In this document: one piece after another, positions 15,148 to 24,229 of the stretch
Layout: every line of letters begins with the position of its first letter
How positions within the stretch are numbered: position 1 is the stretch's first letter
DNA from: CAYXRK01 sp964467615
GTDB lineage: Bacteria; Hydrogenedentota; Hydrogenedentia; Hydrogenedentales; GCA-2746185
Direction: 5' to 3'
NCBI GenBank assembly: GCA_964467615.1
Contig: CAYXRK010000001.1
Location: forward strand, 62,001-126,000
Length of the DNA: 64,000 bases
Notes under the pieces: model-generated
Told to the model about the DNA's origin: nothing
The model's input: the letters and a program-made list of their open reading frames with translations, nothing else
The model's database searches: none
Program-made: the position numbers and the translations under genes

Positions 15148-17985
15148 TTAGCTCCGCTTGCGCGCTCGCCGTTTCTTAGGTTCCTCCGAAACGGCCAACG
15201 GTGTGGTCAATTGCTCATACAGCCGAAACAGGAATTCGATGCGCTCACGTTCGCTGTCGAATTTTTCTTTTCGGTAACAGCGATCCACAGCACGATCCAG
15301 CGCCCGATGCGCTTTCAACAGGTCCCCCGGCATGTAAAGCGGATCGTAGAGATCCGCTAATGTCTGGCCACCGTCCAAATGCTTTTGGCGCACGTCCAAC
15401 AGTGCCTGGGCGCACTCCTCGACCTTTGCACGCCGCGCATCGGTCACGTCGACCGGCCAAGGGAAGTTGTTGTAGACCAGTTTGGCCGAATACCGAAGAT
15501 CAGACTTTATCCGGCCGCACACTTGGCGGACCCACGCCATGTGCATCGCACTCGTGAGAATGCCGAAGTGAAAAGGGGTAGCGTTCGGAATAAAAAGACA
15601 ACTATCGTGAACAATACTTTCGGGACCGAAATATGAGAATGGTATGTACACGCGCCTCTCGGAGCTATGGCGGGGCAAAACGATGAAGTTCGAATCAGGT
15701 TGCCTTATTTCCGCAAATTGAAATGGGCGCTCGGCCAATCGCTTTGTCGCCGCGCGATTACTTCGGAGGCGATACTCCCGTACGGCTTCGATACGTTCCT
15801 TCACGCCAGGAAGATTTCGATACTGTTGAATGGGGACGTCCTTAAGCCAAATGCACCATCGTTCGGCGCCGCTGAAGTATTCTTTGGCGCTAACCAGCGG
15901 ACGCAGAAAAGCCGCGGCCCTCGGCGCGCGAGACAACAGTTCTCTCTTCTCATCCGCGTCGAGTATCAGTTGCCCATCGTCGTTCGGCATACTGCCGAAA
16001 TTCATCGCCGGGGCGCCAGCGATGGTGTGCGGGCGGCTTTTCAATACGCAGTCATTCCCGTCAACCAAGTACGGGTTGATGTTCGTAGCCGGGGAAATTG
16101 TAGGTCCATTTTTGCCTTCCTCATAGTCGTGAATCAGCTTCTTCGCGGCATCAAAATTTGAAAAACCAACTACGATGACGTGGACGTGCGCAGCGCCTTG
16201 GGCCTCGCTCTCCCAGGCAAAAGTCCGGTGAGCAAAATGAATCTTGAACCCGAACCGCCGCCAAAGAATCGGCCACAACACACCGGGTTGCTCGCCTTGA
16301 GATATAGAATTCGTAGATACGAACGCACAGGGTATCCTCTTGCCTGATATGAAATGGCCGGCCTTCATGTACCAGCAGCACACATAGTCAAGAACACCGC
16401 AGCCGGCATGATTGGCGAAAACATGCTCCATGTCCGATTGTTGACTGGCGCTCCTTGCCTTCTTACCCACGAAAGGCGGGTTTCCAAAGACGTACGAACA
16501 CTTTTCCGCGGGCAGCAGATCGTTCCAATCCATTCGTAGTGCATTCCCGCAGCGGATGTGGGGCGCGGCGCGGAGGGGAATTCGCTGAAAAACGTTTCCG
16601 AACGCGAGGCTTAATTCGGTATTCATCTGATGATCGGTCAGCCACAGGGCCGTTTCCGCGATACGCGCCGGCCACTCCAGGACCTCGATACCGAAGAACT
16701 GGTCGACATCGACATGCGAAAGCTTGGCGACTTCACCGAGGTCGAGATGTCTCTCTTCGTTGCCATTCGGGTAGAGAAACGTGAGCAATTCCAATTCGAG
16801 CCGGCGCAGTTCGCGGTACGCGACGACGAGGAAGTTACCGCAGCCGCAGGCGGGGTCGAGAAGGTGGAGGGAGGCGAGCTTGTTCTGAAATGCTTCAATG
16901 CGCGATTTGCGGCGCCCTGATCGGTCCTTCTTTATTTGTTCAAATTCCGCGCGGAGCGCGTCGAGAAACAAGGGCCGGATGACCTTGAGGATGTCGCGCT
17001 CGGAGGTGTAGTGCGCGCCGATCTGCCGCCGTTCCTTCTTGTCCATGATGCCCTGAAAAAGAGAGCCGAAAATGGCGGGCGAAATACGTGACCAATCGAA
17101 GCGGCATGCGCCCAACAGCGCATTGCGCATGTCGGCGTCATACGCGGTCAACCGCAAATGTGCCGCGAATAGCTCTCCATTGATGAACGGAAACGCGGCC
17201 AGGTCTTCGTCCAGGCGTTTGGGCCGCCGGTCCTCGGGCGTGTTCAGCACCTCGAACAACGCCATGAGCTGTTGGCCTAAGTCCGAACCGTCCTCGCTCG
17301 TGCGATGGTGCAGAAACATCTCGAACTGGGCCGTCTCGAAGATGCCGGTGTCATCCGAAAACAGGCAAAACAGAATTCGCACGAGCAAACGCTCGAGATC
17401 GGATCCGGAATATCCGCCCTCTTCGACTGCGTCGTGCAGGTCGGCCATGATCTGCGCTGCTTTGAGGTTTGCGGGGTCGTCCTCGCCGAAGCGGTGCGTC
17501 TGTTGACCGATGAGAAACGCGAAATGCCGCACGTGTTTGTGAAGGTCCGCAAGCGGGACCTCGATGTAGTCGTAACCGTGCCCCTTGAAAAGTTCGCCCT
17601 GTTCCTCTGGTTCGAGGTCGTATAGGAGGATGCGCGCGAAATCGGAAACGATGATGTGCCGCGGCACATCATCGCCGCGGCCCGAAGCCTCGAGTTCCTG
17701 GATGTACTGAAACGCTTGTGACTGCGCTTTGTCGAGCGGCTGGCCCGCGCTCTTGTGCTCCACCAAGAGCCGGCCTCGCCAAAATAGGTCAATGAAACCA
17801 TAGGTGCTTTTGATCGTCCTGACTGGTTCCTCGAAGGAGGCGACCGTGCGGCGTTTGATGCCGAAGACGTTGAAGAATTCGTTCCAGAAGGTTTGCGCTT
17901 CGCCGCGCTCGCGGGCCGCGCCTTCCCAGGATCGGGAGAATTGGATGGCCCGTTGACGGATTTCGTTCCAGGAGAGGGCAGGCAT
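15148..17985 (-). CDS. MmeI-like type IIL restriction-modification enzyme (single chain)
   Basis: A 945-residue enzyme combining endonuclease, helical spacer, gamma-class adenine methyltransferase and target recognition domain. The nuclease motif is D66-x9-E76-x-K78 (DLFWRGRLLVEHK), the same spacing as in MmeI. Methylase motif X is HYTSERDILKVI (325-336), motif I LLDPACGCGNFLVV (375-388) and motif IV NPPF (502-505). The remainder (about 600-850) should be the target recognition domain, ending in a basic tail KKRRARKRS. Enzymes of this type methylate adenine on one strand and cut about 20 bases away. No separate R, M or S subunit lies nearby, as expected. All catalytic residues are present, so it is probably active. 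Confidence 0.9.
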   Translation of the reverse strand: MPALSWNEIRQRAIQFSRSWEGAARERGEAQTFWNEFFNVFGIKRRTVASFEEPVRTIKSTYGFIDLFWRGRLLVEHKSAGQPLDKAQSQAFQYIQELEASGRGDDVPRHIIVSDFARILLYDLEPEEQGELFKGHGYDYIEVPLADLHKHVRHFAFLIGQQTHRFGEDDPANLKAAQIMADLHDAVEEGGYSGSDLERLLVRILFCLFSDDTGIFETAQFEMFLHHRTSEDGSDLGQQLMALFEVLNTPEDRRPKRLDEDLAAFPFINGELFAAHLRLTAYDADMRNALLGACRFDWSRISPAIFGSLFQGIMDKKERRQIGAHYTSERDILKVIRPLFLDALRAEFEQIKKDRSGRRKSRIEAFQNKLASLHLLDPACGCGNFLVVAYRELRRLELELLTFLYPNGNEERHLDLGEVAKLSHVDVDQFFGIEVLEWPARIAETALWLTDHQMNTELSLAFGNVFQRIPLRAAPHIRCGNALRMDWNDLLPAEKCSYVFGNPPFVGKKARSASQQSDMEHVFANHAGCGVLDYVCCWYMKAGHFISGKRIPCAFVSTNSISQGEQPGVLWPILWRRFGFKIHFAHRTFAWESEAQGAAHVHVIVVGFSNFDAAKKLIHDYEEGKNGPTISPATNINPYLVDGNDCVLKSRPHTIAGAPAMNFGSMPNDDGQLILDADEKRELLSRAPRAAAFLRPLVSAKEYFSGAERWCIWLKDVPIQQYRNLPGVKERIEAVREYRLRSNRAATKRLAERPFQFAEIRQPDSNFIVLPRHSSERRVYIPFSYFGPESIVHDSCLFIPNATPFHFGILTSAMHMAWVRQVCGRIKSDLRYSAKLVYNNFPWPVDVTDARRAKVEECAQALLDVRQKHLDGGQTLADLYDPLYMPGDLLKAHRALDRAVDRCYRKEKFDSERERIEFLFRLYEQLTTPLAVSEEPKKRRARKRS

Positions 17986-18179
17986 GGGCTACGCGAAAGG
18001 GGCGGCGGCTGGCATAGGTGAATAGTGGCGGAGAGGAAGTTCAATGTTCAATGTACAAGGTTTTCCGGATACGGCGGCGCGCTGATAGGCCCGCTAACTC
18101 CGCATCCAGCTCCATCGGGGCGGAAGAATGAAGTGATTCAACCGAGCACACTATAAAGTTGACGCATCCACTCCTTGTT

Positions 18180-18221
18180 TCACCGCTCCACGCTCACGCG
18201 AATCCGCGCCCGTGCCGCCGG
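18180..18221 (-). pseudogene. Second copy of the tetR 3' end
   Basis: On the minus strand these bases read about ARARIRVSVER followed by TGA, matching the end of the TetR gene (ALTRIRTSVER, 18661-18702) with about five differences in 42 bases. Similarity stops one or two bases past the TGA and just upstream of the alanine codons. The copy lies 33 bp downstream of the DUF6157 stop, so that gene is enclosed between two versions of the tetR tail. Confidence 0.75.
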
Positions 18222-18253
18222 AATCTACCCGGCCCTCCGCGTCCATGTGCTGA

Positions 18254-18664
18254 TTAGCCACGTTTGCTCCTCATGGCTGACAATAGCTTGGGCCCGTTCG
18301 CCTTCGGATCGACGAAGCGCCGGTACTTTTCGGACTCCATCGCGTACAACGCTACTTTGCCGTTGCGGTCGAAGTGAAACCCCCAGCCATATTTCTTGGG
18401 AAGGGCCGAAGACCGCAGGCACGCTTGCGGCTTCGCAAAGAACTCCTCGCGCTTCTTTGCGGTGGCTTCGCTGCGCGGGACGCCTTTATGCCGGACGTGC
18501 GTCTCCCAAAGAATGTCCTCTTGCGTAAAGGCGTATGGGTTGTTCGAAATCAGCTCGTACTGGATCAGGTGCGCCGGTTTCCGTCTGCCGCGCATGGACG
18601 GAACGACACCTTCGGTGAACGGGCAGTCCGGCGCAACCTGTATAAAGGTGTCTATGTAGTTCAC
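18254..18664 (-). CDS. DUF6157 family protein
   Basis: A 136-residue soluble protein beginning MNYIDTFIQVAPDCPFTEG, the characteristic opening of DUF6157 proteins, whose function is unknown. Other conserved-looking parts are HLIQYELISNNPYAFTQEDI and the C-terminal GWGFHFDRNGKVALYAMESE. The start is a GTG whose first bases are shared with the TGA of the upstream tetR (GTGA overlap), so translation is coupled. The gene is probably regulated together with tetR. It is bounded downstream by a second copy of the tetR tail. Confidence 0.8.
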   Translation of the reverse strand: MNYIDTFIQVAPDCPFTEGVVPSMRGRRKPAHLIQYELISNNPYAFTQEDILWETHVRHKGVPRSEATAKKREEFFAKPQACLRSSALPKKYGWGFHFDRNGKVALYAMESEKYRRFVDPKANGPKLLSAMRSKRG

Positions 18665-19344
18665 CGCTCCACGCTCGTGCGAATCCGCGTCAGTGCCGCG
18701 GGATCCCGAAGCAACGCGGCGACGGCAAACTCCGCGGCGGCGAAGGCCCGATCGCGCAGTGGACTTTGCGTCGGCGCGAGGTCCGCGTTGAACCCGGAAT
18801 CGGCAAGTTCACGCACCAGCGCCGCGGACGAAACCGTGTCCACTTTCCGGAATTCGCCGTTCTCAATTCCGTCCTCGATGCGCTCGGCGATCCACGTCTC
18901 GAATTCACGCCGCGCGGGGCAATTCACGTCGTAGTCGAAGCCCCTCAGTTCCGGCGCGCGAAACAGCCGCCGGAGCGGTTCATCCGCCTCCCCCAGCATC
19001 ATTACGCGATCCGCCACGGCCCGGAAGACCCGCGCCGCGGGCCCGTGCGGGCTGCGGTTCAGGCGCATGCACATGTCGAGCGAGACGGCGTAGGTCCGGT
19101 TCAGCAGCGCGCCGAGGAGCGCTGCCTCGTCGGTGAAATGGTAGCGAAGGTAGCGTTCGGGCAACTCGACCGCGCGGCCAACGTCGGCGAGCGACACGTT
19201 CCCCACGCCGCGCTCGGCAATCAAACGAAGCGCCGCGTCCAGAATGTCGCTTTCGGGCGAGAACACTGTACCCGCGCGTTTGGGCGCGTTCTGCTCGATC
19301 AGCGCGCGCCGTTGCGGCGAACGTCTCTTACTGGAAAAACGCAT
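18661..19344 (-). CDS. TetR-family transcriptional regulator
   Basis: A 227-residue regulator. A basic N-terminal arm precedes the helix-turn-helix: DAALRLIAERGVGNVSLADV, then GRAVELPERYLRYHF (about residues 36-70), typical of TetR. The C-terminal ligand domain (75-220) is not specific. The downstream DUF6157 gene overlaps by four bases and is the most likely co-regulated partner. The divergent side faces the selD gene tail, so no obvious target operon is visible upstream. Confidence 0.88.
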   Translation of the reverse strand: MRFSSKRRSPQRRALIEQNAPKRAGTVFSPESDILDAALRLIAERGVGNVSLADVGRAVELPERYLRYHFTDEAALLGALLNRTYAVSLDMCMRLNRSPHGPAARVFRAVADRVMMLGEADEPLRRLFRAPELRGFDYDVNCPARREFETWIAERIEDGIENGEFRKVDTVSSAALVRELADSGFNADLAPTQSPLRDRAFAAAEFAVAALLRDPAALTRIRTSVER

Positions 19345-19395
19345 GAATTGCTACTCGATGCCCGGAAAGTACGCTACCCGTACGTACGCCGCGAG

Positions 19396-21651
19396 TCAAC
19401 CAACGCCCACAAGCCGCAGCCGTCTCGGCGATGTCCCAGTCACACGCGCGATGATGATTGCGCGGCTGTAGCCTGCTGCGCGTAGTGCGGTGATCACCGA
19501 CTCCGCGCGCGCTTCGGGAACGCTCGCAATCAATCCGCCGGACGTCTGCGGATCGAAAAGCAGATCATATTGCGGCCTGCCGCGAATCGTCTCCGCGCCG
19601 TCGATGTTCGCCGCCGCCGATTCGTTCTTGGGAAACATCGTGCTGCGCACACCCGCTTGCGCCGCTTCGAGCGCCCCGGGAAGCGCCGGTAGCAGCTCGG
19701 GATTGAGTTCCGCGCCAACGTTTGATGCTTCGAGAATCTCCAAGAGATGGCCCGCGAGCCCGAACCCGGACACGTCCGTGCAGGCCGTTGCGCCATGGTC
19801 GGCGAGAATGCGCGCGGCGGCGGCGTTCGAGGTCAACATCGCCGCGATGGCCGCGTCTTCCCAATCGCCACGCGCTTCACCCCGCATCGCCGCCGCGAGA
19901 ATGATGCCCGTCCCGAGTGGCTTCGTGAGGACGAGCCGGTCTCCCGGCCGCGCGCCGGATTTCGAAATGATCGCGTCTTCGCGAACCGAACCGGTGATCG
20001 TAAATCCCACCGTCATTTCCATGCCCTCGGTGGTATGGCCGCCAATCAGCACGGCGCCGTGCTCCTTCAACGTCGCGACGCCGCCCGCGAGAAAATCGAA
20101 CAGCACCGTCTCCGCGCGCGAAGCGTCCGACTCCGCAAGCATCACCTGCGCGAGCGCGTGCCGCGGCGATCCGCCCATCGCGTAGACGTCGTTCATCGCA
20201 TGTAGCGCCGTGATCCTGCCGAGCAAATACGGGTCGTCCACGAACGCTCGAAAGAAATCGACCGTGTGGACCGTCAATTGCCCTGGTTCGGGGCGCGTTA
20301 TTGCTGCGTCGTCCGGAGAATCCAGGCCGATGACCACGTCCGGCCCGTGCTCCACGCGCAACCGCTCGAAAACGCCGCGCAATACCGCGGGGCCCGCCTT
20401 GCAGCCGCATCCGCCGCAGGCCATGACTTCGCTACGCATCGGCGTCGTTGAGCTCATTTGCCTTAGATTGCGGTATTTCGCCATCCACTCCGTGTCGATG
20501 CGCCGTTTCCACTTCCAAACGCGCGGGCCTTCCCAGGAAAATGGGCCACGCGACGCGATCGCGTTTTCGTCGCCCGTGCCGATGAGACTGAGGAAACGCT
20601 TCTGCGGCGCGAAGGGTTGTAGCGCTTCGCCGCGGACGGCGCGGCGAATGTTGTCCGCAAGATACGGGCCTTGCCTCACAGCGAACACACCAGATTTGGG
20701 ACGGGGGCTTCCGCCCATGCTTACACAATCGCCCGCGCCTAAGACGAATTCGTGGGAGACCGACTGGAGAAACTCGTTTACCGCTAGGAACCCGCCGTCG
20801 TTTGTGGCGAAGCCCGCCTCGCGGATCCACTCGCGCGGGGCAGCGTGGGTGGTCCAGATAAGTGCATCATAGTGGAACACTTCGCCGCTGGTGCATTCGA
20901 GACCCCCTTTGGACACCCTCGCGACCTCCTCGCGCAGCGCCAAATTCACCCCGCGACGCTCCAAAACGCGCCGCAATCGCCTCCGAACGCCAGGATTATG
21001 CGTCGGGGTGATATCGGAAGACTTGTCTAAAATAAGAAATTCGAGGCCGTCCGAGTGGATGCCTTTGCGGTCTAAAAGCGACTGGAGGAAGTGCTGCATC
21101 GAGAGCGTCAATTCGATACCGCCGACGCCCGCGCCGACGACCACGATGCGAAAGCGTCCCGCCGCTTCCTGCACGCGGCCGGCGATCTCTCGCCAGCCTT
21201 CCAGAAAGCGGTCGACCGGTTTGGCGGGGAGCGCATACTCGCGCGCTCCGGGGACGTTGTCCATCACGGGTATCGACCCGACGTTGATGGAGAGGAAATC
21301 AAATGGGACTGGAGGCCGCTCGGCGCAGATCACCGTCTTGGCTTGAAGATCGATCCCGACGGCCTCGTCGTGGAAGAAGCGGCACCCGGCGTACCGCGCG
21401 ATCGCGCGGAGATCGAGGTGCGAATCGTAGTACGAGTAGTGCCCGGCGATGTGGCCCGGTAGCATCCCCGAGTACGGCGCGAGGGAGTCGGGGGAAACCA
21501 GCGTGAAATTGACGCGCGGGTCGGGCCGCATTTCGAATTGGCGGAGCACCTCGACATGGGCATGGCCGCCGCCCACCAGGACCACTTCGCGCGGCGCGCT
21601 CTCGATACCGGACACGAACTCGCTGGCCGTCCCCGGCGGGGCATGGGTCAC
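19396..21651 (-). CDS. selD: FAD-dependent oxidoreductase / selenide,water dikinase fusion
   Basis: A 751-residue two-domain protein. Residues about 20-400 form a pyridine nucleotide-disulfide oxidoreductase of the NDH-2-like type known as an N-terminal partner of SelD (FAD motif VVLVGGGHAHVEV, NAD motif IVVVGAGVGGIEL at 169-181, AGDCVSM near 306). Residues about 405-745 are selenide,water dikinase, which makes selenophosphate from selenide and ATP. Its catalytic loop is GGCGCKAG (C417, K418), with cysteine, not selenocysteine, and ends LLFDPQTSGGLI. The GTG start at 21651 overlaps the TGA of the upstream lipoprotein gene. No selA, selB or ybbB is nearby, so the use of selenophosphate here is unknown. 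Confidence 0.93.
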   Translation of the reverse strand: MTHAPPGTASEFVSGIESAPREVVLVGGGHAHVEVLRQFEMRPDPRVNFTLVSPDSLAPYSGMLPGHIAGHYSYYDSHLDLRAIARYAGCRFFHDEAVGIDLQAKTVICAERPPVPFDFLSINVGSIPVMDNVPGAREYALPAKPVDRFLEGWREIAGRVQEAAGRFRIVVVGAGVGGIELTLSMQHFLQSLLDRKGIHSDGLEFLILDKSSDITPTHNPGVRRRLRRVLERRGVNLALREEVARVSKGGLECTSGEVFHYDALIWTTHAAPREWIREAGFATNDGGFLAVNEFLQSVSHEFVLGAGDCVSMGGSPRPKSGVFAVRQGPYLADNIRRAVRGEALQPFAPQKRFLSLIGTGDENAIASRGPFSWEGPRVWKWKRRIDTEWMAKYRNLRQMSSTTPMRSEVMACGGCGCKAGPAVLRGVFERLRVEHGPDVVIGLDSPDDAAITRPEPGQLTVHTVDFFRAFVDDPYLLGRITALHAMNDVYAMGGSPRHALAQVMLAESDASRAETVLFDFLAGGVATLKEHGAVLIGGHTTEGMEMTVGFTITGSVREDAIISKSGARPGDRLVLTKPLGTGIILAAAMRGEARGDWEDAAIAAMLTSNAAAARILADHGATACTDVSGFGLAGHLLEILEASNVGAELNPELLPALPGALEAAQAGVRSTMFPKNESAAANIDGAETIRGRPQYDLLFDPQTSGGLIASVPEARAESVITALRAAGYSRAIIIARVTGTSPRRLRLVGVG

Positions 21652-22172
21652 TGCTGCGCGTCCACCTTCTGGCCGTCGCCGCCGAGCCAGACGCCGCCGC
21701 TGGAGAATTGGTACCGGAGCGATTCGCGGCCGCGCTCTTCGGTGGGAATGGTCGCCAGTTCCGCCTGCGCCTCGGTGCGGTTATCGCAACGGCGGCCCTG
21801 ATAAACACGGTACGCGTATTCGATGTACCCGGCGTAACCGCGCTCCGCGACCGGCCCCGTCCCGCTGCGTTGGGCGTCCGAGGGGTAGAAGTTCTCATAC
21901 ACCTTGACTTCTTTGTAATACTTCCCGCGCAAGCCGTCACCTTCATCGAACTTGATGACCCCGTGCCGTCCGGCGGCGTTCAGCCGTTTCAATTCCGAGG
22001 TGCCGACTTCCGACAATCGCCCGAACACCTTGTCCGATCCGGACTGATATCCCTCGGGCCGGTCCTTGATACCGAAGTCCTGCAAGACGGTGTCCACCAC
22101 GCCGCTCCCCGAGTCCGACGCGCACCCCGCCACCAACGCCACACACGCAACCGCCGCGGCCAATCGCACCAT
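21648..22172 (-). CDS. Lipoprotein of unknown function
   Basis: A 174-residue protein with a clear lipoprotein signal, MVRLAAAVACVALVAGCASD (Cys17). The ATG at 22172 is chosen because AAGGGGA precedes it; the frame is open 24 codons further up. The mature protein is hydrophilic, with YKEVKVYENFYPSDAQ, GYAGYIEYAYRVYQGRRCDN and a C-terminal LRYQFSSGGVWLGG. I do not recognise a family. Its stop overlaps the SelD fusion start by four bases (GTGA), so both are translated from one message. Confidence 0.75.
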   Translation of the reverse strand: MVRLAAAVACVALVAGCASDSGSGVVDTVLQDFGIKDRPEGYQSGSDKVFGRLSEVGTSELKRLNAAGRHGVIKFDEGDGLRGKYYKEVKVYENFYPSDAQRSGTGPVAERGYAGYIEYAYRVYQGRRCDNRTEAQAELATIPTEERGRESLRYQFSSGGVWLGGDGQKVDAQQ

Positions 22173-22448
22173 CGTGGGTCCCCTTGTCGATTTCCGCGAG
22201 AGTATAGCAGTGGCGTCCGCGGCGACGAGAACGTCCTGCAGCAAACCCCAGTGTTTCCGAAGTAACCTCTACCTTTGACATCATTAGGCCGTTCGGCTGT
22301 GGATATGTGCATAACTCCACTCTCTAGTGGGCATTTCACTTGGAAATTGAAGCCACATCTTATTCGTTTGATTTGATGTGCGAAGTAGTGTATCAATTTG
22401 TAGAGACGTGGCTCTAAAGCTTCCACCAAAATCAGTACGGGTGCCTCT

Positions 22449-23432
22449 ATGAAAAAGTTCGGGATAGCATTTCTTTGCCTAACGGTAACAATCGGCTGCA
22501 AAGGACGGGAAGCGGGCGACGATAGACCTCTTCGCGTGGGCCTCAATATATGGCCTGGCTACGGGGCGTTCTTGATCGCCGACGCCAAAAAACTTTTCGC
22601 TGAAGAAGGTGTTGACGTCGACATTCAGATCATCCAGGACGATCCCGCGCGTGAGGCCGCGCTCCTTTCCGGCAAACTAGATGGAATCGGCATGACGATG
22701 GATAACCTTGTCCTCTTGAATGCGCGTGGTGTCAAGTGCACCGCCATCTACAAGTACGACGGGTCCGCTGGAGCAGACGGAATCATCGCTGGCGCGGGAG
22801 TTAACGCGATCAGCGACCTCAAAGAGAAACGCGTCGCATGGGCGTCGGGAACGACCAGCCATTTCTTCCTCGTCCAAGCTCTGAAGGATGTCGGTTTGTC
22901 AACCAGTGACTTGAAGCATGTCGACATGTCGTCGGACGAAGCCGGCGCAGCCTTTGCGTCGGGCGCGGTCGAAGCAGCGGTCACCTGGGAACCGTGGTTA
23001 AGCAAAGCTAAAGAAGTTGAAGGGGGTAAAGTGCTCCTTACAACGAAAGAGTTGCCGGTGATCGAAGATGTACTCTTCATGGAAAACTCTGTACTAGCTG
23101 AACGCCCCGATGAAGTGACGCGATTCCTCCGGGCGTGTTTTCGAGCGGTGGACTATTGGAAAGAGCATCCCGATGAGGGAAACAAGATCATCGCAGATCG
23201 GTTCGACCTACCGCTTAAAGACGTCGAGGGTATGCTCTCGGGCATCGAGATTATGGATTTACAGAAGAACAAAGCATTCTTTGGCATCGGGCAGGAAGGG
23301 GCAAGTCCCGCCGTATTGGCATATAAATCTGCCCGCTCGGCGTGGGAACAAGAGGGATTGATTGGGGCCGCAGCCGAACCCGTCGTTCCCGCGATTGATT
23401 CGTCTTTTGTTCAAAGAGCCGCGTCAAAGTAG
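22449..23432 (+). CDS. ABC transporter substrate-binding lipoprotein (NMT1/SsuA/TauA type)
   Basis: A 327-residue solute-binding lipoprotein with signal MKKFGIAFLCLTVTIGC (Cys17). The NMT1/THI5-like fold is indicated by LRVGLNIWPGYGAFLIADAK, KLFAEEGVDVDIQII, GKLDGIGMTMDN, and VAWASGTTSHFFLVQAL. This group binds nitrate, sulfonates, taurine, bicarbonate or thiamine precursors; the ligand is not predictable here. Permease and ATPase genes follow immediately. An ATG at 22449 follows a region of lower GC than the rest of the window. Confidence 0.92.
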   Translation: MKKFGIAFLCLTVTIGCKGREAGDDRPLRVGLNIWPGYGAFLIADAKKLFAEEGVDVDIQIIQDDPAREAALLSGKLDGIGMTMDNLVLLNARGVKCTAIYKYDGSAGADGIIAGAGVNAISDLKEKRVAWASGTTSHFFLVQALKDVGLSTSDLKHVDMSSDEAGAAFASGAVEAAVTWEPWLSKAKEVEGGKVLLTTKELPVIEDVLFMENSVLAERPDEVTRFLRACFRAVDYWKEHPDEGNKIIADRFDLPLKDVEGMLSGIEIMDLQKNKAFFGIGQEGASPAVLAYKSARSAWEQEGLIGAAAEPVVPAIDSSFVQRAASK

Positions 23433-23446
23433 CGTGGACCGAAAGT

Positions 23447-24229
23447 TTGCAGCACAACAATCTGATTCGAGAGTTTACTGCATGGCTCCAACAACGCCTA
23501 TCGTACGTCGGGCTTGCGATCCTCTTTGTCCTCTGGTCACTTGTTACCTATAGCGGGCTTGTTCCCGAGTATTTTCTATCAAGCCCTTCGCAGGTTCTAT
23601 CGGCGTTAGTGGCGATGTTTAGCGAAGAAGGTTTTCTTCTCGACATACTGGTTACACTGTTTCGCATTACTTCAGGGTTTTTGCTGTCGGTCGCCTGTGC
23701 CCTTCCGCTCGGGGTCCTTATTGCGCGATCCAAGAGTATCGACGACATGCTCTCGCCAATCCTTAGCTTCGTCCGCTATCTTCCGGTTCCTGCTCTGATT
23801 CCGATTAGCATTCTTTGGTTCGGCGTTGGTGAAACGCAAAAAATTATGATTGTGTTCATTGGCGTTTTCTTCCAACTAGTCTTCCTCGTTTCCGACGCCG
23901 TTCGGAATGTTCCCCTTGCACTTGAGGAGATCGCGAAAACCTTCGGCGCACGTCCCCGCACCGTTGTTTTCAAAGTCGTCCTACCATACTCATCGCCAGC
24001 TATATTCGATCACTGTCGCGTGACCGTCGGCTGGGCATGGGGTTGGGTGATGCTCGCGGAACTCGTTGGTGCCCACCGCGGCATCGGCTTCATGATCGTT
24101 AGGTCCCAACGGGTGCTGAACAACGACCACATTATCGCCGCGCTTCTGATACTCGGGGTACTGGGCGTCATTACCGATTACGTATTCATCCTCTCAGGAA
24201 AACGCGTATTTCGCTGGTGGCGCAACTGA
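23447..24229 (+). CDS. ABC transporter permease (SsuC/NrtB type)
   Basis: A 260-residue membrane protein with about six helices, for example VGLAILFVLWSLVTYSGLVP and the run IMIVFIGVFFQLVFLVSDAV. The EAA loop that contacts the ATPase reads EEIAKTFGARPRTVVFKVVL. The start is a TTG at 23447, 14 bp after the binding-protein stop; GGA upstream could serve as a weak ribosome binding site. The stop overlaps the ATPase start (TGATG). Confidence 0.92.
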   Translation: MQHNNLIREFTAWLQQRLSYVGLAILFVLWSLVTYSGLVPEYFLSSPSQVLSALVAMFSEEGFLLDILVTLFRITSGFLLSVACALPLGVLIARSKSIDDMLSPILSFVRYLPVPALIPISILWFGVGETQKIMIVFIGVFFQLVFLVSDAVRNVPLALEEIAKTFGARPRTVVFKVVLPYSSPAIFDHCRVTVGWAWGWVMLAELVGAHRGIGFMIVRSQRVLNNDHIIAALLILGVLGVITDYVFILSGKRVFRWWRN

